Below, piece by piece: positions 1 through 10,400 of a DNA stretch of 64,000 bases (positions within the stretch are counted from its first letter, which is position 1; each line of letters begins with the position of its first letter). The stretch comes from UBA1161 sp002311745 (GTDB taxonomy: Bacteria > Planctomycetota > Phycisphaerae > Tepidisphaerales > Tepidisphaeraceae). Location of the stretch: assembly GCA_050018415.1 (NCBI GenBank), contig JBEKAB010000015.1, positions 1-64,000 on the forward strand, written 5' to 3'. The notes beneath the pieces were generated by a model. That model was given only the letters and a program-made list of their open reading frames with translations. It searched no databases and had not been told where the DNA came from. Made by a program: the position numbers and the translations under genes.

Positions 1-53
1 GTGGCCTCCTGTTGGTGGGTGATTTAGACACCACCATTCTGACAGGAGGTCAC
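1..53. repeat. Imperfect inverted repeat at the window edge
   Basis: GTGGCCTCCTGT (1-12) faces ACAGGAGGTCAC (42-53) with 11 of 12 positions paired. An inner TGGTG/CACCA pair extends the hairpin. It lies outside any gene. It could be an end of an insertion element or island lying to the left, or a terminator for a gene outside the window; the sequence shown does not decide. Confidence 0.5.
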
Positions 54-109
54 GTCTTGCGCAAATGCTGTAAATACAGTTCTGGCGCGGAGTTACGCTT
101 AAGTTGATG

Positions 110-391
110 CCATTAGGGACAGTTCTGAATTTCAGTGCCCGATCGAAACGGAAGAGTAGATCAGTTGAGTCCCGGCGCGCCGGGACTTCGGGTCACCTCA
201 GCAGTAGAGCGTCCCGACTTGTCGGGACTCTGTTCGCCTACGGCGAACGCACCCGGAGGGACTCGAACCCACAACCCTCGGTTCCGAAGACTGATGAGAA
301 CCGCGTTTTTGCCGCCGAAAATCGAGATTCGCGCGCATGGAGATACACTGAAATACATACAGAAACAAGCAAACCTGTGTCGCGACACAGG
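110..391. repeat. Repeat copy A with tRNA-Arg 3'-half fragment and palindromic end
   Basis: This stretch is a diverged direct repeat of 5690-5925. It contains a perfect palindrome GTCCCGGCGCGCCGGGAC (169-186), a hairpin GTCCCGA/TCGGGAC (211-228), and a tRNA-derived piece from 248 to about 297. The tRNA piece matches the 3' half of the intact tRNA-Arg at 20317-20390 with about one mismatch. It ends in a perfect 18-bp palindrome CCTGTGTCGCGACACAGG (374-391). Copy A has an extra inner segment absent from copy B. The whole 1-421 stretch holds no credible gene. Confidence 0.8.
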
Positions 392-421
392 CCAGGGTCA
401 GAGGCTCGTAGCGGGGACACG

Positions 422-3400
422 CTATGCCACGTTGAACAGCGACGACGTAATCGACGACAGTCCGTTGTTGTCAGCCGCGGTCAAGCTGTACGAACCTGCC
501 AAGCTGACCACCAGATTGTTGAACGTGGCAATGCCGTTGACGACGGCGGCGGTCAGGGTTCCGGCCAGCGTCGCGTTCTTCGGATGGGTGGCCAGCGACA
601 GCGTCACCTTGGACGCATCGTTCGAGGCGACGTTGTTGTATTTGTCCAGCAGGACCACCTCCACGGTGAACGCTTTGCCGTGCTTGGCGCTCGTGGGCAG
701 GACGAGGAAAGCCGCGTGGGTTGCCGCGCCGGGACTGATGGCGAAGTTGCTTGACGCGGCGCCGGCCAGGCATCCATCGGTGGCGCGAAGTTGGTACGCA
801 CCGGCGACGTTGAGCGACAGGTTGCTGAATGTGGCCACGCCGCTCACGGCGCGCTCGCTCACGGTGCCGTTGAGCTTGGCATTGGCACAGCCGGCCAGCG
901 ACAGGGTAACGACGGAACTGTCGCCCGTGACGATATTGCCGAATTTATCTTCCACGTCCACCAGCACAGGACTGATCGTGCCGCCGGCGACGGCGTTGCC
1001 GGGCTGTTGAGCGAAGACCAGTTTCGACGGCGCCGCGGCGGTGACGGTGAAGGCGCGGGAAATCGCGATGGTATCACTGCCATCGGTGGCCTTGAGCGTG
1101 TACACGCCGGCCTTGGTCAGGGACAGGTTGGTGAAGAGCGCGACGCCAAGGCAAGCCTTGACCGTCACGGTTCCACCTAGCACGCCCGGGCCGCTGGCGA
1201 CGCCTAATGTAACCTGGGAATGGTCCGACAGAACGACTTGACCTTTGGCGTTTTCGACCAGGACGATGAGGGGATTCAGGGCGCCAGCGCGGCCATTGGA
1301 GGGCTGGATGAAAAATACCAGCTTTTCTGCCGTGCTGGCGGCGCCGACGGCAATCGTTCCGCTCACGCCGGTCATGGAATTGGTCACCGTGTCCGTCGCC
1401 GTGATGGTCTGATTGCCCGCGGTGTTCAGTGTGGCGCTGAAAGTGCCGATCCCTTTGTTCAATGTGGCGTTGGCCGGCAGGGTCGCCGCGCCGTCGCTGC
1501 TGGTGAAATGCACGGTGCTGGTGTAGCCGGTGGCCGTGTTGCCGAACTGATCCAGGGCCGTGACCGTGAAGTTGAAGGCGGCCCCAGCGGTGGCGGCGGA
1601 TGGAGCGCTGAGGGCGAAATGCGTGGCCGCGGCGGGGGCGACGTTGAAGCTTGTGGAGGCAAAGCCGCTGAGGGAATCGGTCGAATCGGCCGCGGAAAGC
1701 ACGTAGTTCCCCGCGGTGTCGAGGATCAGATTGCTGAAGGTGGCAACGCCGTTGACGGCGGCGACGGTGGTCGTGGACCCGGAGGCGAAGCTACCCGGGC
1801 CGCTGGCGATGGTCAGGGTGACCGAGGCGTTGTCGCTGGTGACGACGGTGTTGCCGGCCGTCTCGATGCTGACAGCGACTGAGGCCAGCTTGGAGCCGGC
1901 GGTGCCGGCGGCGGGGCCGGTGGTGAAGACGAGTTTGGCCGCCGTCGCGGGCGTGATGACGAAGGGAACGGCATTGGTCGTCACAGCGGTGTAGTGTGTG
2001 CTGCCGGAGAACGAAGCCACCACGGTGTAGGAGCCGGGATTGGTCGGCGCGGTGCTCGAGCTGATCCCGCCGCTGTAGTAGGTCAGGGTGGGGCTGACGC
2101 CTTCCAAGCTTCCGGTTGGTGTCACGCCGGGGGCGGACAGCAATGCCGTGGCCGGGAAAGGAGAACCATTATATATGCCGCCGGCGTCGCTGACTGTGAG
2201 GTTGGGGGTGGCTTGGCCGCCTTGGAAGCCAACGCCGCCGGTGAACGAAGCGCTGCCGCCTGGATCGGAGAAGACGCCGCCGCCGATGAGGAGATTGCCG
2301 CCGCCTGCCAGCGGTCCGGAAACGACGATCTGGCTGGCGGCGCCCTCGATATCCAGCGTGGCGCCGGAGTCGATGGTGATGCCGTTCGGGAACGTAAGCT
2401 GCCCTTGCAGAGTCAGGGTACCAGCCTCGACGGTCAGGGGATTGTCCAGGATCGGGTCGCCGATGGTGGACACGGTCTCAAGCACGCCAGCTGCTGCCAA
2501 GTCTGCGATCAGCGGCCCTATGCCCAGGGCATGGTCGGCGGCGACTTCGACCATGCCGCTGTTCACGGTGACATTGCCGCTGAAGCCGGAGTTGCTCCCC
2601 GCCACGTCAAGCTCATCTCCATCGAGCACGATGCTTCCACTTCCAGCGAGTGAGCCGGTCAACGCCAATGTCCCGATTACATCAAGCTTTCCCGTGGCGG
2701 CGACGGTCAGGCTCTGCGAGAGTTTCAATCGTTGGCCGCGAGAACTGAAGGTGACAGAGCCTTCCACGGTCACCGGATTACCGATAATGGCCAACCCGCC
2801 GGAGGAGTTCTGCAACAACCCGCCCTTCAGGTCCAGCGTGCCCTTGCCGAAGCCCCAGGCGTCGGTGGCGTCGTAGTCCTTCAGCGTGCCGCCCGCCCCC
2901 AACGTCACCGTCCCTTTATAGCCCGTGGCGCCCCCCATTCCCGGCGTCTCTTCCGACACCAGCGTCCCCTGCGTCACGTCCAGGTCCCCGTCTCCCGACA
3001 TCACGTAAAACATCTCCACCACCGTCTGCGGACCGTTCACTGTGATGTTGCTGTCGTTAATCAATGCGCAGTTCAATTCATCCCGAATGCCACCGGAATT
3101 GTCCGTCTCCAGGCTCACACCCATGTCCGTCACCGTCCCGTAAATGCCCACTTTCCCCGGCCCCGTGAACGTCAGGACACTGGTCTCCGCTGTCGCATCG
3201 CCCTGTAACGTCGAGCTCACTATGAAGGACGCCTCGCCGTTGACCGTCATGGTGTAAGACCCGTCCACCGTCATGACCCCCGAGAAATCCAGAGTACTGC
3301 CCTGGCTGATGATCTGTACGTTTCCATCCACCTTGATCGCATTGCCAATCGTCGTCGCCGCGGACGGGTCCGTGCTCGTGACCGAGTTCTGCAATATCCC

Positions 3401-5194
3401 GCCTTCCAAGTCCAGCGTGCCCCTGCCGAAGCCCCAGGCATCGATTGCGTCGTAGTCCTTCAGCGTGCCGCCGGACTCCCATGAAACCTTGCCCCTGTAG
3501 TTCGCGCAACCGGTTGCACCTGCCGACTCGTCCGTTACCAGCGTGCCCGACTGAATGTCGATGTTGCCGGTTCCCGACGTATCAGAGAGCAGTTCGAGGG
3601 TGCCGCCAACCACAACCACCTGCGGAATCGTGGTACTCGTGCTCTTCAGCGCGCCGGAGAGTTGAAGCCTGCCACCCGTGACGGCCAGAAAATCCGTGGC
3701 GGCGAAGGAACCTGAAATCTGGGCAGTGCCTTGGCCAATCACCGTCAAGGTTCCAGAACCGCCAAAGGGGCCACTGAACTCGATGGTGTCTTCCGGCCCG
3801 AGGGGTTCGATCGTATTTCCCCCGTCCAACGTGATGGTGCCGCTGAAGTCCACCGCAGGGTCGACGGCCAAAATGGCGCCCGGCTGGAAGGTGATGTTGT
3901 TGTCCAGTGTGTCCGCGCTGCTGGCGGTGTCGTCGATGGTCACGGGCGCGGAGCCGGCGCCGATGGTGATATCACTGGAGCCGAAGGCGTCCGTCAGAAC
4001 GTTGTCGTCGATGGTGACACCGGCCGAAAGCGTGGTTGGGCCGGTGTAGGTATCGGCTTGGTCGAAGGTGAAGATTCCGTCGCCCGCCAGGGTGAGTCCG
4101 CCGCCGCTGAGGACCGACTGGATGTCGAGATCGCCGGTCTGGTCGTCCAAAGTCGGCGAGCCGACCAGCGTGGTATTGATGTTGTAGGTGTTGTTGCCGG
4201 TCTCCGAGGTCAGGCCACCGGTCAGGGAGATGGAGTTGCCGGTCAGGGTGTAGCCCGAGCCTTGCAGGTCGATCGTATTAATCGACAGCCCGGCCATGTC
4301 GTTGTTGCTGGTCAGGGGCGAACCGGTGGGGAAGATTAGGCTGTCGCCGTTGGACGGCGCCGCATCCTCGTTCCAGTTCTTGGGATCGCTCCAGTTGATC
4401 CCATCGCCGCCGCCCGTCCAGGTCAGCGCCGACGGCGCCGGCACGTGGTACGACGTCAGAACCGTCGTTCCGTCATCGGAAACGTCCTCGATGTCGCCAA
4501 TTCCCAGCGCGTAATAATTTTGGGTCGTGTTCGTTGAGCTGGTCGTGCTTCCCGACGCCGTGGAAACGTCCACCACGGTGATTTCATAGCAATCGAACGT
4601 TCCGGCCGGAACGGTAATGGACTGCGTAGTCTCTGAATTCAGCGTAATGGTGCGCGTATGGTCCGTCTCGCCGCTCGTCGAACCGCTGGTGTACTGGTTG
4701 ACCCACATGTCCGCGTACGAGGACGAGTATTGCTGCCCCGCGACCATGGTGGCCGGCAAAATCACCAGCGACGGCGGATACGAACTTTTGTACGTCGCGA
4801 CGGACGTGATCAGTTGGTCGGCAAATTCCACGTAGCCCGAACCCGTCAGCCCATACCACGCCTGCCCCGTCACGGTCGTGGACGAGCTGCCGGTAGTCGT
4901 AACCCGCGTGTCGCTGAATTCCGTGGCGTTTTGCCCGGTCGGCGCGGTGGACGGGCCCACTACGGTGACCGTGTCGGTGAGGGTCGTCGAGTCGCTGGGG
5001 GACGTGCTCAGGTACGTGGCCTGCGCCCCGGTGATGAGCGTCTCGGAAACCAACGATGCGGCCGTGATGCTCAGCAACGTGCGCTGTTCCAGCATTTCGG
5101 CAACAACCGGCCGCGTGGCTTTGTGCAGCTTGCGGCCAGACTTGAACGATCTCCGCGCCGCGAATTGAACCGCCCGAAGAATTCTGTACGACAT
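422..5194 (-). CDS. LEPR-XLL surface protein with beta-strand passenger and Ig-like repeats
   Basis: This is a predicted secreted or cell-surface protein of 1590 residues. The N-terminus is basic and carries the planctomycete LEPR-XLL motif (LEQRTLLS near residue 36). Residues about 275-980 are Gly/Thr/Ser-rich with repeated strand motifs (GTLDLEGG, GTLKDYDA) like autotransporter-associated beta-strand repeats. An MBG-like domain follows near 1000-1090. Five Ig-like repeats of about 100 residues then run to the C-terminus, each with a GVATFSNL-type strand. The same Ig-like repeats occur in the S53 protein at 62.5 kb. No C-terminal membrane anchor is visible. It sits alone between repeat copies A and B. 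The function is unknown; adhesion or an outer-layer role is inference. Confidence 0.85.
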   Translation of the reverse strand: MSYRILRAVQFAARRSFKSGRKLHKATRPVVAEMLEQRTLLSITAASLVSETLITGAQATYLSTSPSDSTTLTDTVTVVGPSTAPTGQNATEFSDTRVTTTGSSSTTVTGQAWYGLTGSGYVEFADQLITSVATYKSSYPPSLVILPATMVAGQQYSSSYADMWVNQYTSGSTSGETDHTRTITLNSETTQSITVPAGTFDCYEITVVDVSTASGSTTSSTNTTQNYYALGIGDIEDVSDDGTTVLTSYHVPAPSALTWTGGGDGINWSDPKNWNEDAAPSNGDSLIFPTGSPLTSNNDMAGLSINTIDLQGSGYTLTGNSISLTGGLTSETGNNTYNINTTLVGSPTLDDQTGDLDIQSVLSGGGLTLAGDGIFTFDQADTYTGPTTLSAGVTIDDNVLTDAFGSSDITIGAGSAPVTIDDTASSADTLDNNITFQPGAILAVDPAVDFSGTITLDGGNTIEPLGPEDTIEFSGPFGGSGTLTVIGQGTAQISGSFAATDFLAVTGGRLQLSGALKSTSTTIPQVVVVGGTLELLSDTSGTGNIDIQSGTLVTDESAGATGCANYRGKVSWESGGTLKDYDAIDAWGFGRGTLDLEGGILQNSVTSTDPSAATTIGNAIKVDGNVQIISQGSTLDFSGVMTVDGSYTMTVNGEASFIVSSTLQGDATAETSVLTFTGPGKVGIYGTVTDMGVSLETDNSGGIRDELNCALINDSNITVNGPQTVVEMFYVMSGDGDLDVTQGTLVSEETPGMGGATGYKGTVTLGAGGTLKDYDATDAWGFGKGTLDLKGGLLQNSSGGLAIIGNPVTVEGSVTFSSRGQRLKLSQSLTVAATGKLDVIGTLALTGSLAGSGSIVLDGDELDVAGSNSGFSGNVTVNSGMVEVAADHALGIGPLIADLAAAGVLETVSTIGDPILDNPLTVEAGTLTLQGQLTFPNGITIDSGATLDIEGAASQIVVSGPLAGGGNLLIGGGVFSDPGGSASFTGGVGFQGGQATPNLTVSDAGGIYNGSPFPATALLSAPGVTPTGSLEGVSPTLTYYSGGISSSTAPTNPGSYTVVASFSGSTHYTAVTTNAVPFVITPATAAKLVFTTGPAAGTAGSKLASVAVSIETAGNTVVTSDNASVTLTIASGPGSFASGSTTTVAAVNGVATFSNLILDTAGNYVLSAADSTDSLSGFASTSFNVAPAAATHFALSAPSAATAGAAFNFTVTALDQFGNTATGYTSTVHFTSSDGAATLPANATLNKGIGTFSATLNTAGNQTITATDTVTNSMTGVSGTIAVGAASTAEKLVFFIQPSNGRAGALNPLIVLVENAKGQVVLSDHSQVTLGVASGPGVLGGTVTVKACLGVALFTNLSLTKAGVYTLKATDGSDTIAISRAFTVTAAAPSKLVFAQQPGNAVAGGTISPVLVDVEDKFGNIVTGDSSVVTLSLAGCANAKLNGTVSERAVSGVATFSNLSLNVAGAYQLRATDGCLAGAASSNFAISPGAATHAAFLVLPTSAKHGKAFTVEVVLLDKYNNVASNDASKVTLSLATHPKNATLAGTLTAAVVNGIATFNNLVVSLAGSYSLTAADNNGLSSITSSLFNVA

Positions 5195-5660
5195 GCGCTT
5201 CTCTTCCCTTCGATTTGCTTTCAGGTTTGTGAGGCTATGAACTCAAGCCGTAACACAGCGGCCGCCATATGCCCCTGGAGGGGAACAGCCAATCTGGATC
5301 ATTCCAAGCCATGTGTCGCACCGCAGCTCTGCGCCGGCCGGCGACATTCATGGCACATTTTTTGCGTCGCACTAAACCTCTAAACAGGCGCGGACCGGTC
5401 CCCTTTCGAGGACTTCAACACTCTCAACACCCGTGGTCAGAAACGTGCTGCCTTTTTGAAGATTGCAGCGGCAGTTTATCGCGAAGATCGCAAAAGACTA
5501 ATTAAAGAGGTCGTAAAATAAAGCGCGGTACTTCGCGGCAGGAAGAAAGTTGCAAATCCAAAATATTTCAAAGAATAAAGATTGCCATATTCGAGATTAT
5601 TTCAATATTTTCGCCCACGGTTCTGCGCGCGCGGGCGCGATTTCTCGCGCTCAACCTGCA

Positions 5661-5704
5661 GAATCCTAAGTGGGACAGCTCTGAGAATCCTAAGTGGGAC
5701 AGCT
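5661..5704. repeat. Two perfect 20-bp direct repeats, 24-bp period
   Basis: GAATCCTAAGTGGGACAGCT occurs at 5661-5680 and again at 5685-5704. The second copy leads directly into repeat copy B. Repeat copy A begins with a related GGGACAGTTCTGAA. This could be a leftover transposon or island terminus. Confidence 0.75.
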
Positions 5705-5925
5705 ATGAACTTCACTGTCCGATCAAGGTGGAGCAGTAGACCGTCCCGGCTGGCGCCGGGACTCTGTTCGCCTTCGGCAAACGCACCCGGAGGGACTCGA
5801 ACCCACAACCCTCGGTTCCGAAGTCCGATGAGAACCGCGTTTTTGCCGCCGAAAATCGAGATTTCCGCGCATGGAGATACACCGAAATGCATGTAGAGAC
5901 AAGAAAACCTGTGTCGCGACACAGG
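5690..5925. repeat. Repeat copy B with tRNA-Arg 3'-half fragment and palindromic end
   Basis: This is a direct repeat of 110-391. It has a GTCCCGGC/GCCGGGAC hairpin (5743-5762) and a tRNA-Arg 3'-half piece starting near 5779 that includes the T arm and anticodon arm. It shares a segment (GATGAGAACCGCG onward) with copy A and ends in the same 18-bp palindrome at 5908-5925. The tRNA piece has the same orientation as the intact tRNA at 20317-20390. The pattern fits an attachment-site remnant. Confidence 0.8.
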
Positions 5926-5969
5926 TTGATCCACTCCACATTCCTCAACGCGATACTTTTTGCTCCAGG

Positions 5970-7103
5970 TCAATCAGGTGCGAGTCTTTGAAGCCTATTG
6001 CAGCACCAACCCCCCGCGACCTCCTTCAGCTTCTCATTGATGGTATTTACCATCTCAGGTGTTGGTTTATTCTTGCCTCCGACCTCGACTCGGATGCGAA
6101 ACTTCAGTTCCAGACCTACCGCCGCTTTTTGGATATCTCCGAGATGATCGGCCAAGTCCTGAATCTCGGACGGTCGCATGTCCGATTCTGCGATGTAGAC
6201 GCCCGCTGGTTTGGGCTGTGCTTGGGGTTGCGGCTGAGGGGTTGGGGGCAGTTTCAGCTTTACGGATCCACACCCCGCAGAGTCGCTCGGCCAGGGTGCT
6301 GAGTCGATTGTGCGCTCGAGCATCCTTGCCCTGAATGTTCCATCAATTGCATCTCGCACCGTTACCCAAGGCAGTGGCTTCCCGGCTTTCTGGCTCAACA
6401 CCGTTGCAATGGCTTGAGCGGTGGTGATCGGTCCTTTCCACGCCTCGGGCAGAGCAGTTGGGGTTACGTCGGCAGCAGGAATTGGTTGGGGTGGGGCTTG
6501 CAGAACTGCCTGCGCGGTCAGCAATCCCACCGGTAGATCTTCAGTCAGGATGCTCGCCGTGCCTATCGTCAACCACAGCTTGCCTTCCTTGATCGTTGCG
6601 GCGACTGTGGCATCGACAACCGCAGGCTCCGCTTTGGGAATGGTGACTGGATCATCGTACCCCTCCTTCTTGATCTTTACGTTTTTGCCACCAGCGAAAT
6701 AAGCGTGAAAGTCGGCAACAGTGAGGTCGGGCTTTAACCAGAGTTCAGGGAGGTTTCCGGAAGCAAGGAGCGTCGGATCGATCTCCGTTAGGCTCGCCGG
6801 TTCGGGGAGCACAACTTCGAGGCGCACATCCTTGAGTTCATTGTCATCGCAAACACGGCGCCAACTTGTGCGTGTCGTTTTGTCGGGGCGAGTTGCCCGC
6901 AGCACGCACTGGCCGTGGCGACAGCCGACTGCAATCGTGTCGATAATCGCCTGACGATTCATCATTCTGGGCAATTGCGGATAACGGGCGAACGCAATCA
7001 CTAGGTCGCGCACGTACCGCTCCGTCTCGCCGGCTTTCCACAAGTCGTACCGCAAAAACAAATGACGGCGCAGCCCCAAGCACGCCAGGCCTAATACCTC
7101 CCC
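5970..7103 (-). pseudogene. C-terminal remnant of a large protein, possibly DUF499-type ATPase
   Basis: The open frame gives about 370 residues, but it has no convincing start: the first in-frame initiator is TTG at 7079. The reading frame stays open upstream to a TAA near 7105, and the protein begins as if mid-domain (LRRHLFLRYDLWKAGETERY). It has a Pro/Gln-rich linker near residue 285 and a final alpha/beta segment. The tail looks like the C-terminal region of large AAA+ proteins of the DUF499 kind found in phage-defence loci; that assignment is from memory and tentative. The odd C-terminus (GGWCCNRLQRLAPD) suggests decay at that end too. It lies between repeat copy B and the giant surface-protein gene. 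Confidence 0.45.
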
Positions 7104-7477
7104 AGGTTAACAAAAGACGACTTGGCGAACTGCTTCAGCGTTTACTGGGCCTGTCGTCGCAATGGTCTCGTAGAGCCACTTAGGCGACTAATCATAATCA
7201 CGGCGCCCCATCCGGGGGGCAAGGACGCTCGCACCCTCTGCATTTCCAGTTTTCTCCTTGAGTATTGAGAACTACCCTCCCTAGGATTCGCGGCCAGTGG
7301 GTACTGGAGAGCGCAATCGGAAGCCGTTCTTGGAGCTTGGTGTTCCTCGAATTATTTCTCGGGACTTCCCGTTGGCGTTTCAACTCAGGCAAGGCCAGTC
7401 AAACGTAGCTTAAGCGAAGGCCCCGGCTCGACAGCAGAATGCACGTCGTACCGGGCCCCGTGTTTGGCGCGCCCGCG
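7104..7477. other. Non-coding gap before the giant gene
   Basis: No credible gene is seen in this ~370-bp stretch. It should contain the promoter of the plus-strand giant gene. No clear promoter or operator could be assigned by eye. Confidence 0.4.
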
Positions 7478-7487
7478 AGGAGGAGAG
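7478..7487 (+). promoter_or_regulatory. Ribosome binding site deciding the giant gene start
   Basis: AGGAGGAGAG lies 5 bases upstream of a GTG at 7493. The in-frame ATG at 7439 has no comparable site, so the GTG is the better start. Confidence 0.7.
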
Positions 7488-7492
7488 CCACG

Positions 7493-10400
7493 GTGAAGTT
7501 TCCCATCAAGCGGAGTCGTTCACGCTTTGGCCGCGGGCATAAGGGATTTGCCCATTACGTGGTAGAGGCCCTTGAGCGCCGAACGCTGTTGAATGCCTAT
7601 GTGGTGACCAATGTCAATAACAGCGGCGACGGCTCGCTGCGCGACGCCATCACGCAGGCCAACGACAACCCCGGGCTCGACTTTATCAATTTCAACATCC
7701 CCGGGGCTGGCGTGCACACCATCACGCCCGCTTTTTTCCTTCCTGCGATTACCGACCCGGTGGAAATCCACGGGGAGACGCAGCCCGGTTACACCGACCA
7801 CCCTCTGATCGAATTGGACGGAAGCCAGGCGGGCAATTCAAACGGGCTGGATTTTGAAACCGGCGGCAACTTTGTCGAGGGGCTGGACATTCACAGCTTC
7901 ACGTACGATGGGATTGTCTTTGCCCAGCCCAACAGTGCCGACGCGACCGGCGGCAACACCGCCTTCGATAATTACCTCGGCACCGACCCGACGGGGACGG
8001 TGGCAGAAGGCAACGGCTTTGACGGCATTCATCTGGTTAATTCTCCGCACGACCTGATCGACGGCAACCTGATCTCCGGCAACATCGCAGATGGCATCTT
8101 CGTCGCTTATCAGCTTTCAACGGACACACACATAGAAAACAATTTAATCGGCACCGACGTCACCGGCCTGAAGGACTTGGGCAACGGGTTGAGCGGCGTC
8201 GACCTGAGCGCACCGCTATCACCCGTACCCGCGCAGGGCGATGGCTTTACGTCGGGTAATTTTGTCGGCGGCACCCTGCCGGGCCAGCGCAACATCATCT
8301 CCGGGAATGATCAGAGCGGTGTCTTCATCGAAGGCGGCAGCAACAATGTGGTCCTGGGGAATTACATCGGCGTCGGCGTCGACGGGCTCACCGATGTCGG
8401 CAACGGGGTGCTAGGCAACATTGCGGATCCCCGGTTCGGCATCGCCGGCGTCTACATCGTCAACGCCACCAACAACGAAGTCGGCGGCGATGTTGCCGGA
8501 GCTCGAAATATCATCGCCGCCAACTTCGGCGATGGCGTGGAAATCGACGCCGGATCCTCCGGCAACCAGGTCGACGGCAACTACATCGGCACCAACGCCT
8601 CCGGCGAGGCCGCACTGCCCAATGACGGAAATGGCGTCAACGTCCTTGACTCAACAGGGAACACGATTGGCGGCGATACTCCCGGGACACGCAACATCAT
8701 CTCTGGCAACAAAACCGCTGGTGTACGCCTCTATTCAACCAGTCCCTTTTTCGGGCCGGCTAATAACAAGGTGCTCGGCAATATCATCGGTCTGGATGCA
8801 ACCGGCGTCCTGGCAATTCCCAACGAAAATGATGGCGTCGATATCACGTCCGACAGCAATATCATCGGCGGGATGACCGCCGCGGCGCGGAACGTCATCT
8901 CGGGCAATTCATGGAACGGCATCGACATTTTCTTACCAGACTCCAACGTCGTCGAAGGCAACTACATCGGCACCGACATCACCGGCCTGATCGCGCGCCC
9001 CAACGAACTGGATGGCATCCATGTCAGCGGGTCGTACAACGTCATCGGCGGGACGACCGCCGGCGCGCGGAACGTCATCTCCGGCAATGTGGATGATGGC
9101 ATCGACATTCTTGCCAGTCCAAGCACTGGCAACTTGGTCGAAGGCAACTACATCGGCACGGACAGTACCGGTCTTGCCGCATTGCATAACGGACAGCAAG
9201 GCGTGTCCATCTACTACGCGCCCCTCAACGTCATCGGCGGGATCACTGCGGCGGCGGGGAACGTCATCTCCGGCAATGGGCAGGACGGCGTCCTCATTCA
9301 AGGAAGTACCGCCACCGGAAATATCGTCGAAGGCAACTTCATCGGCACCGACATCACCGGTGAGGCCGCTCTCGCCAACGTGTTAAACGGCGTGGAGATC
9401 GAAGGCGCGGCCCTGAACATCATCGGTGGCGCCGCGACGCTCGCTGGTTCGGCGCCGGGGAATTTGATCTCGGGCAACGAAGGTTCGGGCATCTACATTC
9501 AAGCCGCGGCGACAAGCAATAGCGTCCTGGGCAACCTCATCGGCCTGGACGAAATCGGCGTCACCGCGCTTCCCAACAAAAATAGCGGGGTCTTCATCGA
9601 TAGTTCTTCTGGAAATATTATCGGCAGCGCCGTCGCGGGCGCTCGCAATGTCATTTCGGGCAATGTCGGACAAGGTGTCGTCATCAACGGCACGAGTGCC
9701 ACGAACAACACAGTCAGCGGCAACTACATCGGCACCGACATCAGCGGCCTGCTCGACCGTCCCAACACCGTTAACGGCGTCGCCATCGCCAACTCGCCCA
9801 CCAACGTCATCGGCGGAACGACCGTGGCGGCGAGAAACGTCATCTCCGGCAACACGAATGACGGCGTCACCATACAAGGCAGCGCCGCCACCGGCAATCT
9901 CGTCGAAGGCAACTACATCGGCACCGACCTCACCGGCGAGACCGCCGTGCACAACGGACGACACGGCGTGTCTATCTTCGACGCTTCTGGGAACACCATC
10001 GGCGGGGCCGCGTCACCCTTGGGGACGCCGCCCGGGAACGTCATCTCCGGCAACATCGCAATGGGAGTCTTAATCAGCGGAGCGGCGACCGGCACCGCGG
10101 CCGGCAACAAAGTTTTCGGAAATCTCATCGGCGTGGACCAGAATGGCATTCACGCCTTACCAAACCAGCAAAACGGCGTCCTCATCCAGAGCGCGGCCAG
10201 CAACTTCATCGGCTTTGGCACCACGGGCAACGTCATCTCCGGCAACGGTGGCGACGGCATCGTCATCAGCGGCGACGGCGCGACGAAAAACGCCGTCAGC
10301 GACAATTACATCGGAACCGACATCACCGGCACCAGCCCCTTGAAGAATGTGGTAGATGGCATCTTGATCAACAACGTCCCCAACAACACCATCGGCAGCT

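Larger units (their letters stand above)
5195..5969. other. Non-coding stretch upstream of the 1590-aa gene
   Basis: No credible gene is seen. It holds the likely promoter region of the minus-strand surface-protein gene, an AT-richer segment at about 5480-5610, a 20-bp direct repeat pair (5661-5704) and repeat copy B (5690-5925). Confidence 0.6.
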
